The position numbers and the translations under genes are program-made. DNA of 64,000 nucleotides, from NCBI GenBank assembly GCA_963920665.1, contig OY987269.1:11348501-11412500 (forward strand), read 5' to 3'. Positions 35,953 through 47,926 of this stretch are shown piece by piece. The notes beneath the pieces are model-generated. The model ran no database searches. It saw nothing but the letters and a program-made list of their open reading frames with translations, and was not told the DNA's origin. Every line of letters starts with the position of its first letter. Position 1 is the stretch's first letter. The stretch is from Straminergon stramineum. Taxonomy: Eukaryota > Streptophyta > Bryopsida > Hypnales > Calliergonaceae.

Positions 35953-37760
35953 GATGGGCACAATCCCATCCTCATGATCTTATGAGGAAGGGAATGAGGA
36001 TTCCAATGCACTTTTGCATGTATTACTTGGATATTGAATGATATTGAAAAATATCGTATGTAAGTTTACCCAAAATCAAAACTAGGCTCTCCTAGATTCT
36101 CATACTTGGGTGGTGCAAATCTTGTACTAGCATTAGTATGTAGATTTTAGTATGTATTACCTTTTTGTACCAACGTAGGTGTCGCAATCTAGGTAGTGGG
36201 ATTGTGGGTGCATATACCTAACATAGTCTCTTTATTGTCTCTGATCAGAGGGGGACATTGCATTGACCAAAACTCCAAGCAACCATGTGGTAAAAATAAA
36301 TTTGAGTAGGACCTTCCCAAAGAAATGACCAATGCTATAGACTGACAAAGCATATGCCTAAAATGTACATTGATTTGACCTAGTAGTGAAGGAGAGAGAT
36401 TAGCATCACTACAAAACTTTATTAGTGTGAATATTGACTTTTTAGCACCAAAAATATTTCAACTTACATTAATTCAAAAAAATTTGGGTGATTTGTTGCT
36501 CAACCAATCTATTGCTAATGGAAGCTATACCATCCCCTTGATCTTATGAGGAAGTGAGTGAAGATTCTAACACACTTTTGCATATATTATTTAGAAATTG
36601 AATGAATAAGTTACAAAACTTAAAAATATTGTTTGTAAGTATACCCAAATTTGACCCTAGACTCTCTGGGACTCTCATAGTCTAGTGGTGTACATCTTGT
36701 ACCCACACTAGTATGTAGATTTTAGAGTATAACCTTTCTGTCCCATTGTAGGTGTCATAGTCTAGGTAGTGATCGTGGGTGCTTGTACCTGACACGGTCT
36801 CTTGATTGTCTCTAGTCAGAAGGAGACATTGTATTGGCTTAAACTCCAAATAACCCACGTCTAAAAATAAATTTGAAGAGGACCTCTCCTTGAAAATGAC
36901 CATCGCTACAAACTGGCAAAGCCTGTGCCTCCAATGTACATTGATTTGACCAATCAGTGAGGGAGAAAGATTAGCATCACCACAAAACTTTATTATTGTG
37001 AGAATTGACTTTTTAGCACCATAATATTTCAACCTACACTAATTCAAAATGTTTTGGGTGATTTGTTGCTACTTCCTATTGGTAATGGTTTCAACACCAT
37101 CCTCTTGAACTTATGAGCAAGTGAATGAGGATTCCAACACACTTTTGCATGCATTATTTGAACACTGAATTATATATATATGAAATTTAATAATATTTTT
37201 TGTAAGTTTACCAAAAAATTGACACTAGGCTCTCCTATACTCTCATATTCAAGTGGTGTACATCTTATACCAACATCAATATGTAGATTATAGAATATCA
37301 ACTTTCTGTCCCAATGTAGGTGTCACATTCTAGGCAGTGGTCATAGGTGCATGTACATGACACAATCTCTTTATTGTCTCTAGTTAGAAAGAGACATTGC
37401 ATTGGGTGAAACTCCAAGTAACCCATGCCACGTCTAAAAACAAATTTGACTAGGACCTCTCCAGAAAAAGGGACCAATATTACACAATCTCTTTATTGTC
37501 TCTAGTCAGAAGGAGACATTGCATTGGCTTAAACTCTAAGTAATTCATGCCACGTCTAAAAACAAATTTGACTAGGACCTCCCCCCAAAAAATGACCAAT
37601 GCTACAGACTGGCAAAGCCTACGCCTCCACAATATACATTGATTTGACCTATTAGTGAGGGAGAGAGATGACCATCACCACAAAACTTTATGAACGAGTG
37701 TGAAAATCGACTTCTTAGCACCCATATTATTTTCAACTTGCACTAATTCAAAATAATGTG
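35940..37760. repeat. Three tandem units of about 567 bp with an inner 122-bp duplication
   Basis: The landmark ATCTTATGAGGAAG..GAATGA..ATTC recurs near 35975, 36541 and 37108. CTCTTTATTGTCTCTAGTCA follows in each unit, then ATTTGACC.A.TAGTGA.GGAGAGAGAT. In the third unit the block from CTCTTTATTGTCTC to GACTAGGACCTC is duplicated at about 122 bases (37367 and 37489). The units contain the FR6 core and are clearly diverged. No coding frame is conserved. Confidence 0.75.
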
Positions 37761-37884
37761 ACTTTGAAAAATTAGTATCACACACACAACTAGGAGAAAA
37801 TAGTGTTAGCAGCGACTTGTTTTTTGCAGTTCCTCTTCACCTCAATCTTCACCTCAATGGTACGAAATTGGCAACTATTTTTCC

Positions 37885-37990
37885 TGAGAATTACAGAAGA
37901 ATTTTTTTGTGGGGTTTCGTGGGTTTTTGTGGTTTGTTTGTTTTTGTACACAAATGTAATGGAATTTCTTTGCAAAGGCCGAGTACAAGA
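37885..37990 (-). mobile_element. LINE 3' tail
   Basis: In the given orientation TTTTGTACACAAATGTAATGG is followed by AATTTCTTTGCAAAGG and GAGTACAAGATG. In reverse complement this is the family's GTAC...GCAAAGAAATT.. tail ending in an A-rich tract. 5'-truncated. Confidence 0.5.
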
Positions 37991-38009
37991 TGTGGTGTGT
38001 TAGTTAAGT

Positions 38010-38381
38010 TACCGTAGTTCTTTTTCCCCTCACCTGGGTTAAGCTAACATAAGTGAAGCGAAGTTAAAAGTCCAGTCCTGCAATGAATGAAAGTGCCGGG
38101 GGTCAGTGGTCTTAGGTGTCCTTGGGAGCCTCTACCTATGGCCGTGCTGGGCTGGGGGGGGGGGACGGAAATAAACTCATAAATGCCTGGCTCGGGTGGT
38201 ATTTATATGGGCTGGTGCTTGGCGATCCGGGAGTTTGAATGCGGCCTCTGCCCCTTTTCTGGGTCTGGTCTGCTGCTGCTCCTGCTACTCCTGCTGCTGC
38301 AGCACTCCCTTCCATCACCAGTAAAATCACTCTTATTTTTTTTTTAAATGGGTATCTATAGTCCATTTTTTTATTTTATAA

Positions 38382-38417
<36 letters not shown>

Positions 38418-39640
38418 TTCATTTTCTCATTTTTAAAAAAATGAAATTAAAAAGGGCCTTAAAATAGTAAGGTAGTAGTGAGCGTAAGTTGGGTCCGGGC
38501 AGCAGTAACTTAAATGAAAAGGGCTGAGCCCCCCCTGGCTTTCAGATCATTGTTGGGAGTGAAAGCTTGGATGCCAGGTACCAAACGCTGCATTTATGGA
38601 ACACTTGCTTGGGTCCAGGTTTTGCCTCCCTTCCTTAACTTAATAATAAGTTCCCTTCCTTTAACTACCCTCTTCTCTTCCATTTAAAAAAATAAATTAA
38701 TAATTGAAAAAATTAAAATTAAAATCATTTAGATATTTTTAGATATAACTTTAACTTAAAGAACGTCTAACGTGACTGATTTCAGTTCGCTGGAGTGATT
38801 GAAGCTGTTTACATTCATGAGAACTGAAGGGGGGTACTTGAAAATGCAGCATGTGGATGGAATTGGAATCTCACGTCAGTTTTAGGGTTCCCGAAATGGA
38901 TGCATTGATTCATCCCCCTCTTCAAAGGGGTTGCTTTTGGCTTAATTTTGTAGCTACTTTTGGTGATACTTCAACCAATGAGAAAATTTGGAATTTACTT
39001 GAATATACTTGTTGGATACTGGTTTGGAAATTTGGGGGAATTACTAGTTTTGAGTAGTTGGGAAGAAGTGATCTTCATTGGAGCGGTGATGTTATTTTCA
39101 TCCACAAGAATGGATGAAAATGGAACATGGGGATGGAATCTTGTTTATTCATATGAAGAAGAGTGATTGTATCGTAAGAATTTGTAGCTATTTGATGATT
39201 TCATCTACTGAGAAAAGGTTGTTGAATTTATTTCTCTTGATGTTTCTTGGGGGGGAGGGGCTTGAAGAATAAATTGCACCCTTGCTTCACAATTTACTTA
39301 TATGCAATGGCATAGGCTCGATTCCACTGGCACTTGTCTAGTATTAGTTTTTTGCTTTCTAGCCTCTAGACAATTTCAAAAGTCAATAGTGAACCTTGCA
39401 AATTTGTGTTGGTCACCCACCTTACTAGTTGCATAGGGTTAAGTAGGTACCCACATTTATGCCTTTTGAAGAAAATTGAAAACATGTCCCATGCAAAAGT
39501 GCTACTTGTTCTAACCTTGTGAGTGTACTTGCACCCACAATTATTAGAGCAAATATGTAATAAAGTCTAATGTATGCTCACCAGGCAATTTAAATCACAT
39601 CTTGAACCCTATGTGTATGACCCTTCATCTCAGTCGCTCT
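38010..39640. other. Mixed non-coding DNA; (AAT)n microsatellite at 38382-38417
   Basis: A GC-richer stretch (38010-38330) and a second small one (38480-38640) lie among AT-rich DNA. 38850-39230 is a diverged TTCATCC-type repeat. No gene recognised. Confidence 0.4.
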
Positions 39641-39649
39641 TCACGCTTG

Positions 39650-40135
39650 TTGTCTAGAGGATTTTGACTTGATTGATCATGCACACCCTTGCTAGGGGAC
39701 TTTGACTTGACTAATCATGCTAGGGGACTTTGACTTGACTAATCATGCACACATTTGCCACAGGACTTTGACTTGACTAATGCGATGAACATGAGTAAAT
39801 GACCTTGTATACATGCTCGTTGCGTGACTTTGACTTGACTAATGCGATGAACATGAGTAAATGACCTTGTATACATGCTCGTTGTGTGACTTTGACTTGA
39901 CTAATGCAATGAACGTATATACATGACCTCGTATACACGCTCGTTGTATGACTTAGACTTAATGGATGTGATGAACATGTGTAAATGACCTTGTGTACAT
40001 GCTCGTTGGGTGACTTTGACTTGACTGATGCAATGAGGATGTGTAAATGATTGTTTATCTCTCACTTTGAGTATAAGGTTTCGGGGTGACTTTTGACTTT
40101 GAGTGTATGATTTACAATTGGTGGTGGGTGACTTG
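39650..40135. repeat. 62-bp minisatellite (GACTTTGACTTGACTAATG)
   Basis: GACTTTGACTTGACTAATGC recurs at 39763, 39826, 39888, 39950 (mutated) and 40012, a period of 62 bases, with ATGAACATG.GTAAATGACC and TACATGCTCGTTG inside. Shorter irregular units precede it from 39655. There are no unique spacers of the CRISPR kind. Confidence 0.85.
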
Positions 40136-40139
40136 ACTT

Positions 40140-42585
40140 ACGCAAGTGAATATTTATAAATGACACTTCATATCTCTCTATATACACACTATGCACCATT
40201 CAATAGAGTCATCTTTTTATTTTCAATATTTGTTTTTGATGAAAATAATATTATGACTCTTGCAAATTTTTAATATCATACTTGTGAAGAAATAATATTA
40301 TAGAGGATTGTGCAATTATAAAACATGTCCCATTCTATATAAGGAGTTCTCTATGTATATGGTGAAGTTTCTTTAATGTTTGGCAACATATCCCATTCAA
40401 ATGAGTGGATTCACTAGGTGGAATAAGACAAATTATGTATTAGTGAACATTCATTTATTCCACATTATTGAAACTTGAAAGTAAATACAATTGAAACTTT
40501 AATCTTTTGTGATTTTTTTGAGAAGAACACAAACAAAATTGTTGATTTTGTATTAATCTAATTCATTTTATCATTTGATATACATTTACAATGAAGATGA
40601 AAATATGCAATATAAATTTACAATTAGTTATAATTTTCAAGCCAAACAAATCATGTGAATCATTACAAACATGTTTAAAACAATATTTTCTTACAAAAGG
40701 ATATATTATCATAGAGAACATTATTGAGGTTAACATTACATCAATGTAACATTGACAACCGTGAATAGAAACAAAAAAAATTTTGGACATCTAAAACAAT
40801 AGTTTAAAATTCTCATGTAATTGTAATAATATCCCATAATATTATTGAATTGAACTAAATGTTTCCCAGAGGAACAAGAAAAGGCAAAAATAATGTCTTT
40901 AGAAGTGATTGAAAGTTTGATCCACATGTTATTATGTCAATATTAATTAACTCTTACAAACTCAAAAAGTCATTAAGAGTTTGAAAAGAAAGTAGGAGAC
41001 CAACCTAGGTGGTTGTAGAGTAATTTGGTATTCATATTGATTAATGGAAAATAACTACTAGTAATAATGTAAATATTGAATAAACATGTTCAATCTAAAC
41101 AAGGACTAACTAAGCCGAAAGACCCAACCCCTCTCCTTACTAAATAACTTTGTGCCTAGGTAAAACCTATTCAATTTATTTTTGTTACCTTTTGCATTGG
41201 AAATGCAAATTTTCCTCTTATAAATTTTTAAAAAAATCTATAGTTTATAAATTTTTTTGAGGCAAAATTTGTCTTATTTGGAGTATTTTACAAAATTTTC
41301 TACAATTTTGAATGGATGAAATTGCCCCAAAGACCTAAAATCATTATTAACAAAGGATGATACAACCACGTTTGAATGAATTTGGATGAAATATTGATTT
41401 TTCATCCATAACGTGCATATTTTTGGATGTCAATAACTTCATCTCTCAAGTCTATATTGAAAGTTAATTACATTCAAAAATTTAAAATACAAAATCCTTG
41501 TGAAGAAAGTTCCACTAACAATCTATTGAGTTGTGTATGTAAATAGTTCCATCATCCCAATGCCATGCACATTTCATGTCTAGATTTACACAACTTTATG
41601 CAAACAAGTGACATTTCATTCAAGATCTACACATTTTTGGGATGTAAAGCACAAAGTTATTCACCAATGTTGTAAGAGTCTCATTTCCATCTTTAGAAAC
41701 AATGACTTTTATAGTGGAGACAAATCATAATATCAACTCAATAAGCTTGCCACATAGAAAAAAAATTAAAACGGAACCCCTCCCTATATATGCAAAAATA
41801 TGATACCTTTTGTCAAGAATCCATGGAGCAAAGCATAGTGATGTTATATAATTTTATGATACATTCATTTACTCTAGCTAAGATCACAAGTAACACTATC
41901 TTTGAAATTTAAAAATATCATTATAAATGACGTTTCATTCACAATCAAGCATATTCATGAATATCAATAACTCCGTCCCCCAAGTTATATGTGCTTTTGT
42001 TTTAGAAAATGTTGTCTAATGATGATGGTTAAAACTTTCTCAAGTAATTGGCAAATTGTTTTGGTTGCGGTAAAGCTTGTATTGTCATTTGTACAAAGAA
42101 GTGGTTAAATTTTTTTTGAAATCCATCACCCAAAAGTATTCTAATAATGAAATTTGGTTTTCTCATACTAATTGATTCAAAAATTCTATAAGTTTTTATT
42201 CTTTGATAAAGACTCTACCAATGGCGTAGATATCAATATTATTCAAAGAAGGGATCTCTCTCTATATAGTTGGTAAAACTTTTCATCATGAGGGAAAATT
42301 TAGAACAATTTCAAATCAATTTTCATCGTTAATCACTACAATTCAAAGTCTTGGAGTGGATTTTCAAAAATTTTAGGTAGGTTACTATAGTGTCGAATTC
42401 TACAATAATTTTTTGAAATTTCTTTTGAAGGTTAGAGAACTTGTTAGAGAATGTTTTGTTTTCTAGGAACAAAATTTTGATTTCATTTACTATGTGGAAA
42501 AGAGTCATGCCTTAAGCGAAGTTCAGAATGTAGGACTCCATGCAACCAAAAAAACCCTCAAATATTCAAAATTATTATTAATTTT
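40140..42585. other. AT-rich DNA without recognisable gene
   Basis: No frame above about 75 codons, and no terminus or tail recognised apart from scattered GGATGAAAT words. Confidence 0.4.
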
Positions 42586-42784
42586 GTTGCTTGTAGATTA
42601 TATTCATTTCTAAATGGAAAGTTCTGATTCATCTAATTTGGATTGGTTATATGAAAATTATGGAAAGTCTTATTTTTCTAGCATTCACAACATCTTCTTC
42701 AAAAAATATCATATTGGATTCATTTCTCAACTCTCTTTTTAGAATTTTTTAAAAAGGAAAAAGATCTAGTGGGTGTAGACAACA

Positions 42785-43023
42785 ATGCTAGAGGGTGAGC
42801 ACAAAGACATGAGCCTATGAGCCTTGAATCTAGTTGTAGGTATGTACCTACAACCATTTCAAGGTGTTTCTAACATATGTACTTATAACATAGTTATATT
42901 GTAACATGAAACGAGTCTATAATGTAGATACTTGTAATATAGATACCTATAACTACAAAATGTGTCTGTAATATAAATTCCTAGGCTCATGGGCTTATAG
43001 ATCTTATGCTCACATGCTAGCAC
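42785..43023. mobile_element. Foldback MITE M5 (copy 2), nested in the F5-like element
   Basis: ATGCTAGAGGGTGAGCACAA and TTATGCTCACATGCTAGCA pair, then GAGCCTATGAGCCT pairs with AGGCTCATGGGCT. The core is collinear with copy 1 at 20561-20752 (ATAACATAG, GTAGATAC, TATAGATACCTATAAC). Confidence 0.65.
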
Positions 43024-43463
43024 TCTCCCTATGTAGATTACTTGCTACAACAATCTCACCATTAGGATTGACATGTTTCAATTCCATTTTAGAACTATTT
43101 GTGATATACTTTTTTCGTCCATCATGTATCTACTTCTTTTAATAAGTTTTAAAACAATGGAAATCAATTTTATGTTTTTTGAATCTCAAAATTAAACTTC
43201 AAAACTCTATAGTGCAAAAGCATTAATTTAAGAGGATTCAAAGTTTGAAAGCTTAGGATTAATATGTTCAATTTTTCATTTTTTTCTTTGAATACTAGTT
43301 AGTATCTTGCAATCTATATGGTCAAAAATTCTAAAAAAATCACTCACATTCTCATATAACTTTTATGCAAGATCCTTTGATAAGATATGCAAAAAGATTT
43401 TTTTTGTGTTATAGCTCTTAGCACTAGAAATGGCGACTAAAACATAGTCATAAACCTTTAGAG

Positions 43464-43930
43464 CATCCCAAATCCACTCTAATATTTGCTCTTCTAAATT
43501 TATTTCTGAGTTTTGACTTGTATATTATTAAAACTTGAGAAATTTTTATCATTGGAAGAGCATCCCAAAGTACTTTGAATAGGTACAAGAAACTCAAATT
43601 TAGACATGGGACAATGAAAGTAAACTACTTCAAAGTTTGCTGAAAGACAAAAATATGGAGATCTTGGAAAATTGTGTCCATAGCACTCCACATGAAGTGC
43701 AAAGTGCTTGGGTAGCCATGATTTACTAAGAACTCTAAATTTGTTTGTCTTTTAGTGAACTTGAATAACTTCATTGTCCAATATCTAAACTGAATTTTCC
43801 TTGAAACTACACAATATTCTTTTGAATGCACTTACATTGATAAGAATTTCGAGTTTTAATTATAAATTGGTCAAATGTAAAAAGTTCATTTGGAGGAGAA
43901 AATTCTAGAGTGGATTGGAGTCACTCTTAG
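43464..43930. mobile_element. GAGCATC-type MITE, copy A
   Basis: The left end AGAGCATCCCAAATCCACTC is matched in reverse by GAGTGGATTGGAGTCACTCT at the right. The paired ends extend about 45 bases, through TTCTAAAT / CTCCTCCAAATGAA. Non-coding. Confidence 0.6.
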
Positions 43931-44878
43931 GGCATCACTAATACAAACTAGACTAGGCCCCTCTAAATGAAATTCTAATTTTTCACTATTTTGGAATTAG
44001 AACTTGTTTTTTTCATTGGAAGTGCATCCCAAAGTACTTTGCATAGGGAAAAGAAAATTCAAATTTAGAAATTGGACATTGAAAACAAACTACTTCATAA
44101 GCTTGCTAAAAAACCCAAATATTATAGTGGTATTAACAAATCACAATTACCAATGTACATTTCACTCCAAATTGGTGCACTTTGGAGTGAAATGTACATT
44201 GGGAAGAGTAGCTTCAATGCAATCGGGATCCAACACACCAACCATATGATGATGGGGCCATGAAAAAAACATGCCCAAATACAACCAACATTGGTCTTCC
44301 TTTTTTCCCAACTCTACCATTTTCCTTTCATGGCCTGACAATTTGACAAAATATGAAGCTCACAAGTTGTCTCACAATAGGAAAGGTCATCATTGTTAGA
44401 CCTTTTCACGCTTAGTTATGTAAGCCAATCAATCAAAATTCCCCTTTTTGTATGAAAGGTCTTTTTTGAATGTAGAATATTTTCTTCTCCTTCATTTTTA
44501 CAATTTGAGGTTTGGATTGCCATCTTTGCATCGTGGTGATTTTCTTTTGAAAGTTGCCGGAATGGAATGAGGTACACCTCCCTCCACTTCAAAATCTCCA
44601 CGCTATGCTTGTTCCCGTCTCCGCATTGGTAATGCCCTAACCATGATTTATCAATGCCTCTATAATATTTGTCTTTTACCTATCTTTAAAGTGGTTTAAT
44701 TTGGTTCTATGGAATCTAAATTTGAGTTTTCTTCTCCCAATGCAAAGTACTTTTCAATACAATTCCAATGGGAAGGGTAATAAAAATTCAAGTTCTAAGA
44801 TTCCGTATATTTATACAGTCCAAAGTTAGAAGTTCATTTGGAGGGGCCCATTCCGGTGTTCATTGGAGTTGCTCTTAG
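43931..44878. mobile_element. GAGCATC-type MITE, copy B, abutting copy A
   Basis: GGGCATCACTAATACAAACT and GGCCCCTCTAAATGAAATTC at the left are matched in reverse by AAGTTCATTTGGAGGGGCCC and TTCATTGGAGTTGCTC at the right, about 57 bases of imperfect terminal repeat. Further inside, CCCAAAGTACTTTGCAT pairs with ATGCAAAGTACTTTTC. It holds the perfect hairpin at 44150-44202. No coding frame. Confidence 0.6.
44150..44202. repeat. Perfect 22-bp hairpin with 9-base loop
   Basis: CCAATGTACATTTCACTCCA plus AA (44150-44171) is exactly complementary to 44181-44202. The loop is TTGGTGCAC. It lies in MITE copy B. It is too short and too perfect for an ordinary plant miRNA precursor. Confidence 0.9.
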
Positions 44879-44885
44879 TTAGGGG

Positions 44886-45800
44886 AGACCGCTAAATTTC
44901 CTTCAATTAGTGGTAGTGCCCTGCTGCGCGCGTACCGCTTTCAGTCGAAACTTGAACTTGAACCCCGCTTCTTACTTAATAAACCTCTGACTGCGAGACT
45001 CCTGGCCAGGCCCTGGAAGTTCATTAATGGCCCAGCTTTGTATCTCTACAGTTTCCACAGTCAGTGTGCGGGGCCGAAGCACTCGATCATCATTAACTCA
45101 TTCCGCAGCGAGTACCATTCCATGAGCAACAATCAATTGGCTCTCGTAGTCGAGTTATGGCTCCACCTCGATTCCCTTGCATTCATTAAGGGTGCTGTCA
45201 GACGGCAATTACAAAGCAAAGCGGAGCCAGGCGGAGGACCTGACGTAGGGCGACGCCCATTGTTTTTCTTTATAACTTATTACAATATTATCCAAGCATC
45301 GATCGATCGATCGATCGATCAAGACCGGACCTCCACTAGCTAGCTCTCAGCCCTGCTCAGACTCAGACTCAGACTCTGCATGCACTGCTCTGCTACAGTA
45401 ACTTAACTTAAAACTGGAGCTGAGAAACCCACTGCAACAGTATGGAAAATAGAGCAAATATAATGACTGGTGCAAACACGGGAAGCTCACATGTTTTTTA
45501 ACTATATCATTAATGGAAATTTTTGCAGGCCGGGGCTGCCCTTCCCCCTGAACCTGAGCTCATCAGTTGCAGCACAGCAAGCAGCAGCAGTGGGAGGAAT
45601 GGAGTTTAAAGATGTTCTTACACATAACTTAGTCTTCATTGTGGGAGTTCTTAGAACATTGGTGGAACTGAAAACTCAGGCATCAGGCATCAGTGGAGGA
45701 TCGGACTTGCACGGAAGAGAAGAACATGATGACAATCATGCAGCCGTGAGATTTTTTATTTGTTTTTGAAACTGGAGATTCAGACATGATATTTCAAGGA
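44886..45800. other. GC-richer, apparently low-copy island, possibly an exon or non-coding RNA
   Basis: At 45523-45531 TTTTTGCAG resembles a splice acceptor. From 45532 a frame on + reads LPFPLNLSSSVAAQQ, then MEFKDVLTHNLVFIVGVLRT, to about 45765. I do not recognise it. It includes (GATC)n at 45298-45320. It may be a short exon, an untranslated RNA or chance. Confidence 0.25.
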
Positions 45801-45808
45801 TCACAACT

Positions 45809-46222
45809 TTAGGTAGTAGGCTCATAAACCACTCATCTAAGGGCTGGCCAGCCTTTTTCGTGTGTTTCCTTTCATGGGAATATTTTTAGCTTATTTTCAG
45901 ACAAAGATAAATGAATGTAGAATGTAACACAAGTGGTTTCATATTTTTTGAAGCATTATTGAATTAGTTATGAATTATCAAACAAGTTGTGTCATAGGTC
46001 CCTATTTATGACACTAGGTTTTTCATAAATTGTTCACTTGAAGCTATAAAGAGAAATGGGGAAAGCAAGGACAATGATTGGCTCTTGTATTAAAGTATAT
46101 TTTTTTTTATCGATCCATTCAAATGACTATAGAGGTTGATTTAAAGACCATCTCATGTCCATTTCAGAGCTAAAATAGGGGCAATTCTGAATGCCCAAAC
46201 GGAGTTTGAGCCTCCTACCTTA
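45809..46222 (+). mobile_element. TIR MITE M7 (copy 1)
   Basis: The ends TTAGGTAGTAGGCTCATAAA and GTTTGAGCCTCCTACCTTA are inverted. Copy 2 is at 51262-51676 in the opposite orientation and of nearly equal length (414 against 415 bp). The boundary could be TTA-GGTAG (a PIF/Harbinger-like TWA target) or TAAGGTAG; the two copies do not settle it. Confidence 0.7.
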
Positions 46223-46279
46223 ATGGGCCTCTAATGAAATGAAATGAAACTCCAGTCATAGCAACAAACTTTAATTTGA

Positions 46280-46766
46280 AGCATTGGCCCTACCTTCCCC
46301 TTGTTTTGTTTCAAAAAAGGAAAAAGAAAGGAAAGAAAATCATCAAAACAATGTTTTCATGAAGCTTGCAATTGTTTTTGTAGCAATGAGTTTCAACAAT
46401 CAATTTGCAAGGGAGTCCTCTCCTTTTCTTTTCTTTTTTGAAACCCAAGGTTTATTCCAAGAAATGAATCAAGAACAAGTTTACATCAGATAGCTCAGGG
46501 TAGAGCCCTAGAGAAAAAAAATTCAATTTACATGCAACAAATTCACATTATACCAAGTTTCACAAAGGACCCACATACAGGTTTCTTAAGATGCCAGGTG
46601 ATAGCTCCGCCTCACTGAGAGCCAAAAAAAAGGGGTGGGGTGGGTGGGGGGTCTGAAGCCAAATGTTGTCAAATGGGAGTCCTCTTCTCTCATTAGTTCA
46701 CAAAGAAAAAGCAATTCAAAAGAAAAGAAAGTTGGGCTAATATCAGATATTATTATTATTATTATT

Positions 46767-46813
<47 letters not shown>

Positions 46814-46860
46814 CGGATCTAGATAGAAATGTCTAAGAAAATGGAAATATACATATACGT
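46280..46860. repeat. Reverse retroposon-tail-like segment and (ATT)n/(AAT)n microsatellite
   Basis: A T-rich tract, then GAAACCCAAGGTTTATTCCA (46440-46461), looks like a minus-strand retroposon tail. The microsatellite at 46748-46812 switches from ATT to AAT and is therefore palindromic. The frame at 46635-46826 simply translates it. Confidence 0.5.
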
Positions 46861-46911
46861 ATACATAGAGAGAGAGTGGCTTGGACTCTGGGCCTTCTTA
46901 CCTTTCATTGC

Positions 46912-46913
<2 letters not shown>

Positions 46914-46947
<34 letters not shown>
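46914..46947. repeat. (TA)n microsatellite
   Basis: About 17 uninterrupted AT dinucleotides. Confidence 0.95.
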
Positions 46948-46948
<1 letters not shown>

Positions 46949-47099
46949 CTTCTCTGTCCATGGCATCGGCATCCCAGCAGTCATTGATAGAGTTTGTCCA
47001 CCTTCCTTGGTCTCAATTCATAAATATATTAGCTCTGCAAAATAAACATTGGCTGGTCATGTCCCCAGCTGCAGGGCTTGCTGACTACCATTTCTGTTC

Positions 47100-47330
47100 A
47101 GATCATTCCTTCTTTTTTTTCCTTTTTTTTTCCTTTTTTTGAAACAAATGAAATGGAATTTTATTTTTTTTGAAACACATGGACCATTTCCATTGATAAG
47201 GGAAACAATACAAAGAACCAGAGGAACTAGTCCCTGGCGACACCCACAAAGAGCCAAAAAATGAAACGGAATTTCATTGCAAGGGGTGAAATCCAAAATC
47301 ACCAGACACAAGTGGCCTGGTGGGCACATT
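47100..47330 (-). mobile_element. Two or three LINE tails in tandem, minus orientation
   Basis: GAAACAAATGAAATGGAATT (about 47141), CATTTCCATTGATAAGGG (about 47187) and AATGAAACGGAATTTCATTG (about 47261) follow each other, each preceded by a T-rich tract. The last continues into CACCAGACACAAGTGGCC, also found (as ACCAGACACACAGG) beside the tail at 58520. Confidence 0.6.
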
Positions 47331-47342
47331 CCTTTACTTTAA

Positions 47343-47922
47343 CCCCTAAAGGACCAAGGCACATTATAGACACAAATTGTGAAAAACTGCCACTTTTTAG
47401 GGCAGTGAGAAAAAAATGATTAAATTTTATTTTTTTTCAAAATTCAAGCGTACAAATTTGTACTAGACTACTATGAAAATGTGTAGAAATTTTTTTATAA
47501 ATTTTTGAATGTACGGAATGAAAGATTATAATGTTTGAAGTTAGGAGAAAAAGTTTTTTTTCTACCTTGCCCGACAGGGCCAGCAGCCTTTAACTCCTCC
47601 TAGAGTGAGATTTTTACACTACACATGGTTATTTTTTTGACATTTGCATCTTATAAACATGTCAGTTAAACACCTACCAAATTTCAGAAGTAGAGGAGGT
47701 GTTTTGCACATGCTGCCCGAAGCTGCCTAGGTTGCCTGAAAAGTTTAGGGCATCATAACTTTTGATCCAAGCACCCGATCGGAAAAAAATTTCATTTCCA
47801 CTTAGGGGATACATGTTCACACCTCGTATCAAAATTTGAAGAACATCCGTTAAAAAATGACTTCATACAAACCTACCCAAGATTACCTGTGTACTTTCAA
47901 CGGTCATTTGGTCCTTCAGGGG
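47343..47922 (+). mobile_element. TTAA-flanked transposon F2 (copy 1)
   Basis: TTAA (47339-47342) CCCCTAAAGGACCAAGGC starts the element; CATTTGGTCCTTCAGGGG TTAA (47923-47926) ends it. It is 580 bp, with an interior unrelated to F1. Copy 2 at 49769-50346 is inverted and nearly the same length. Confidence 0.85.
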
Positions 47923-47926
47923 TTAA

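Larger units (their letters stand above)
42590..44885 (+). mobile_element. F5-like TTAA-type element, split by three insertions
   Basis: The interior is collinear with F5 at 56748-57665 (ATCTTCTTCAAAAAAT; CAATCTCACCATTAGGATTG; CAAAATTC-type tract; ATTTTTTC...). It ends ACCTTTAG at 43463, and the missing GGGG may be at 44882-44885, displaced by the two MITEs at 43464-44878. M5 copy 2 (42785-43023) interrupts the middle. The left terminus is not recognisable. Confidence 0.45.

Noticed and set aside
39650..40135. CRISPR-like array
   Set aside because: The repeat is continuous with no unique spacers, and the genome is a plant's. It is a minisatellite.
44150..44202. Plant miRNA precursor
   Set aside because: Arms are perfect and the loop is only 9 bases, inside a MITE. 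Kept only as a hairpin worth checking.
46635..47142. Frames with poly-Ile/Asn and IYIYIY tracts
   Set aside because: Translations of (ATT)n and (TA)n microsatellites.
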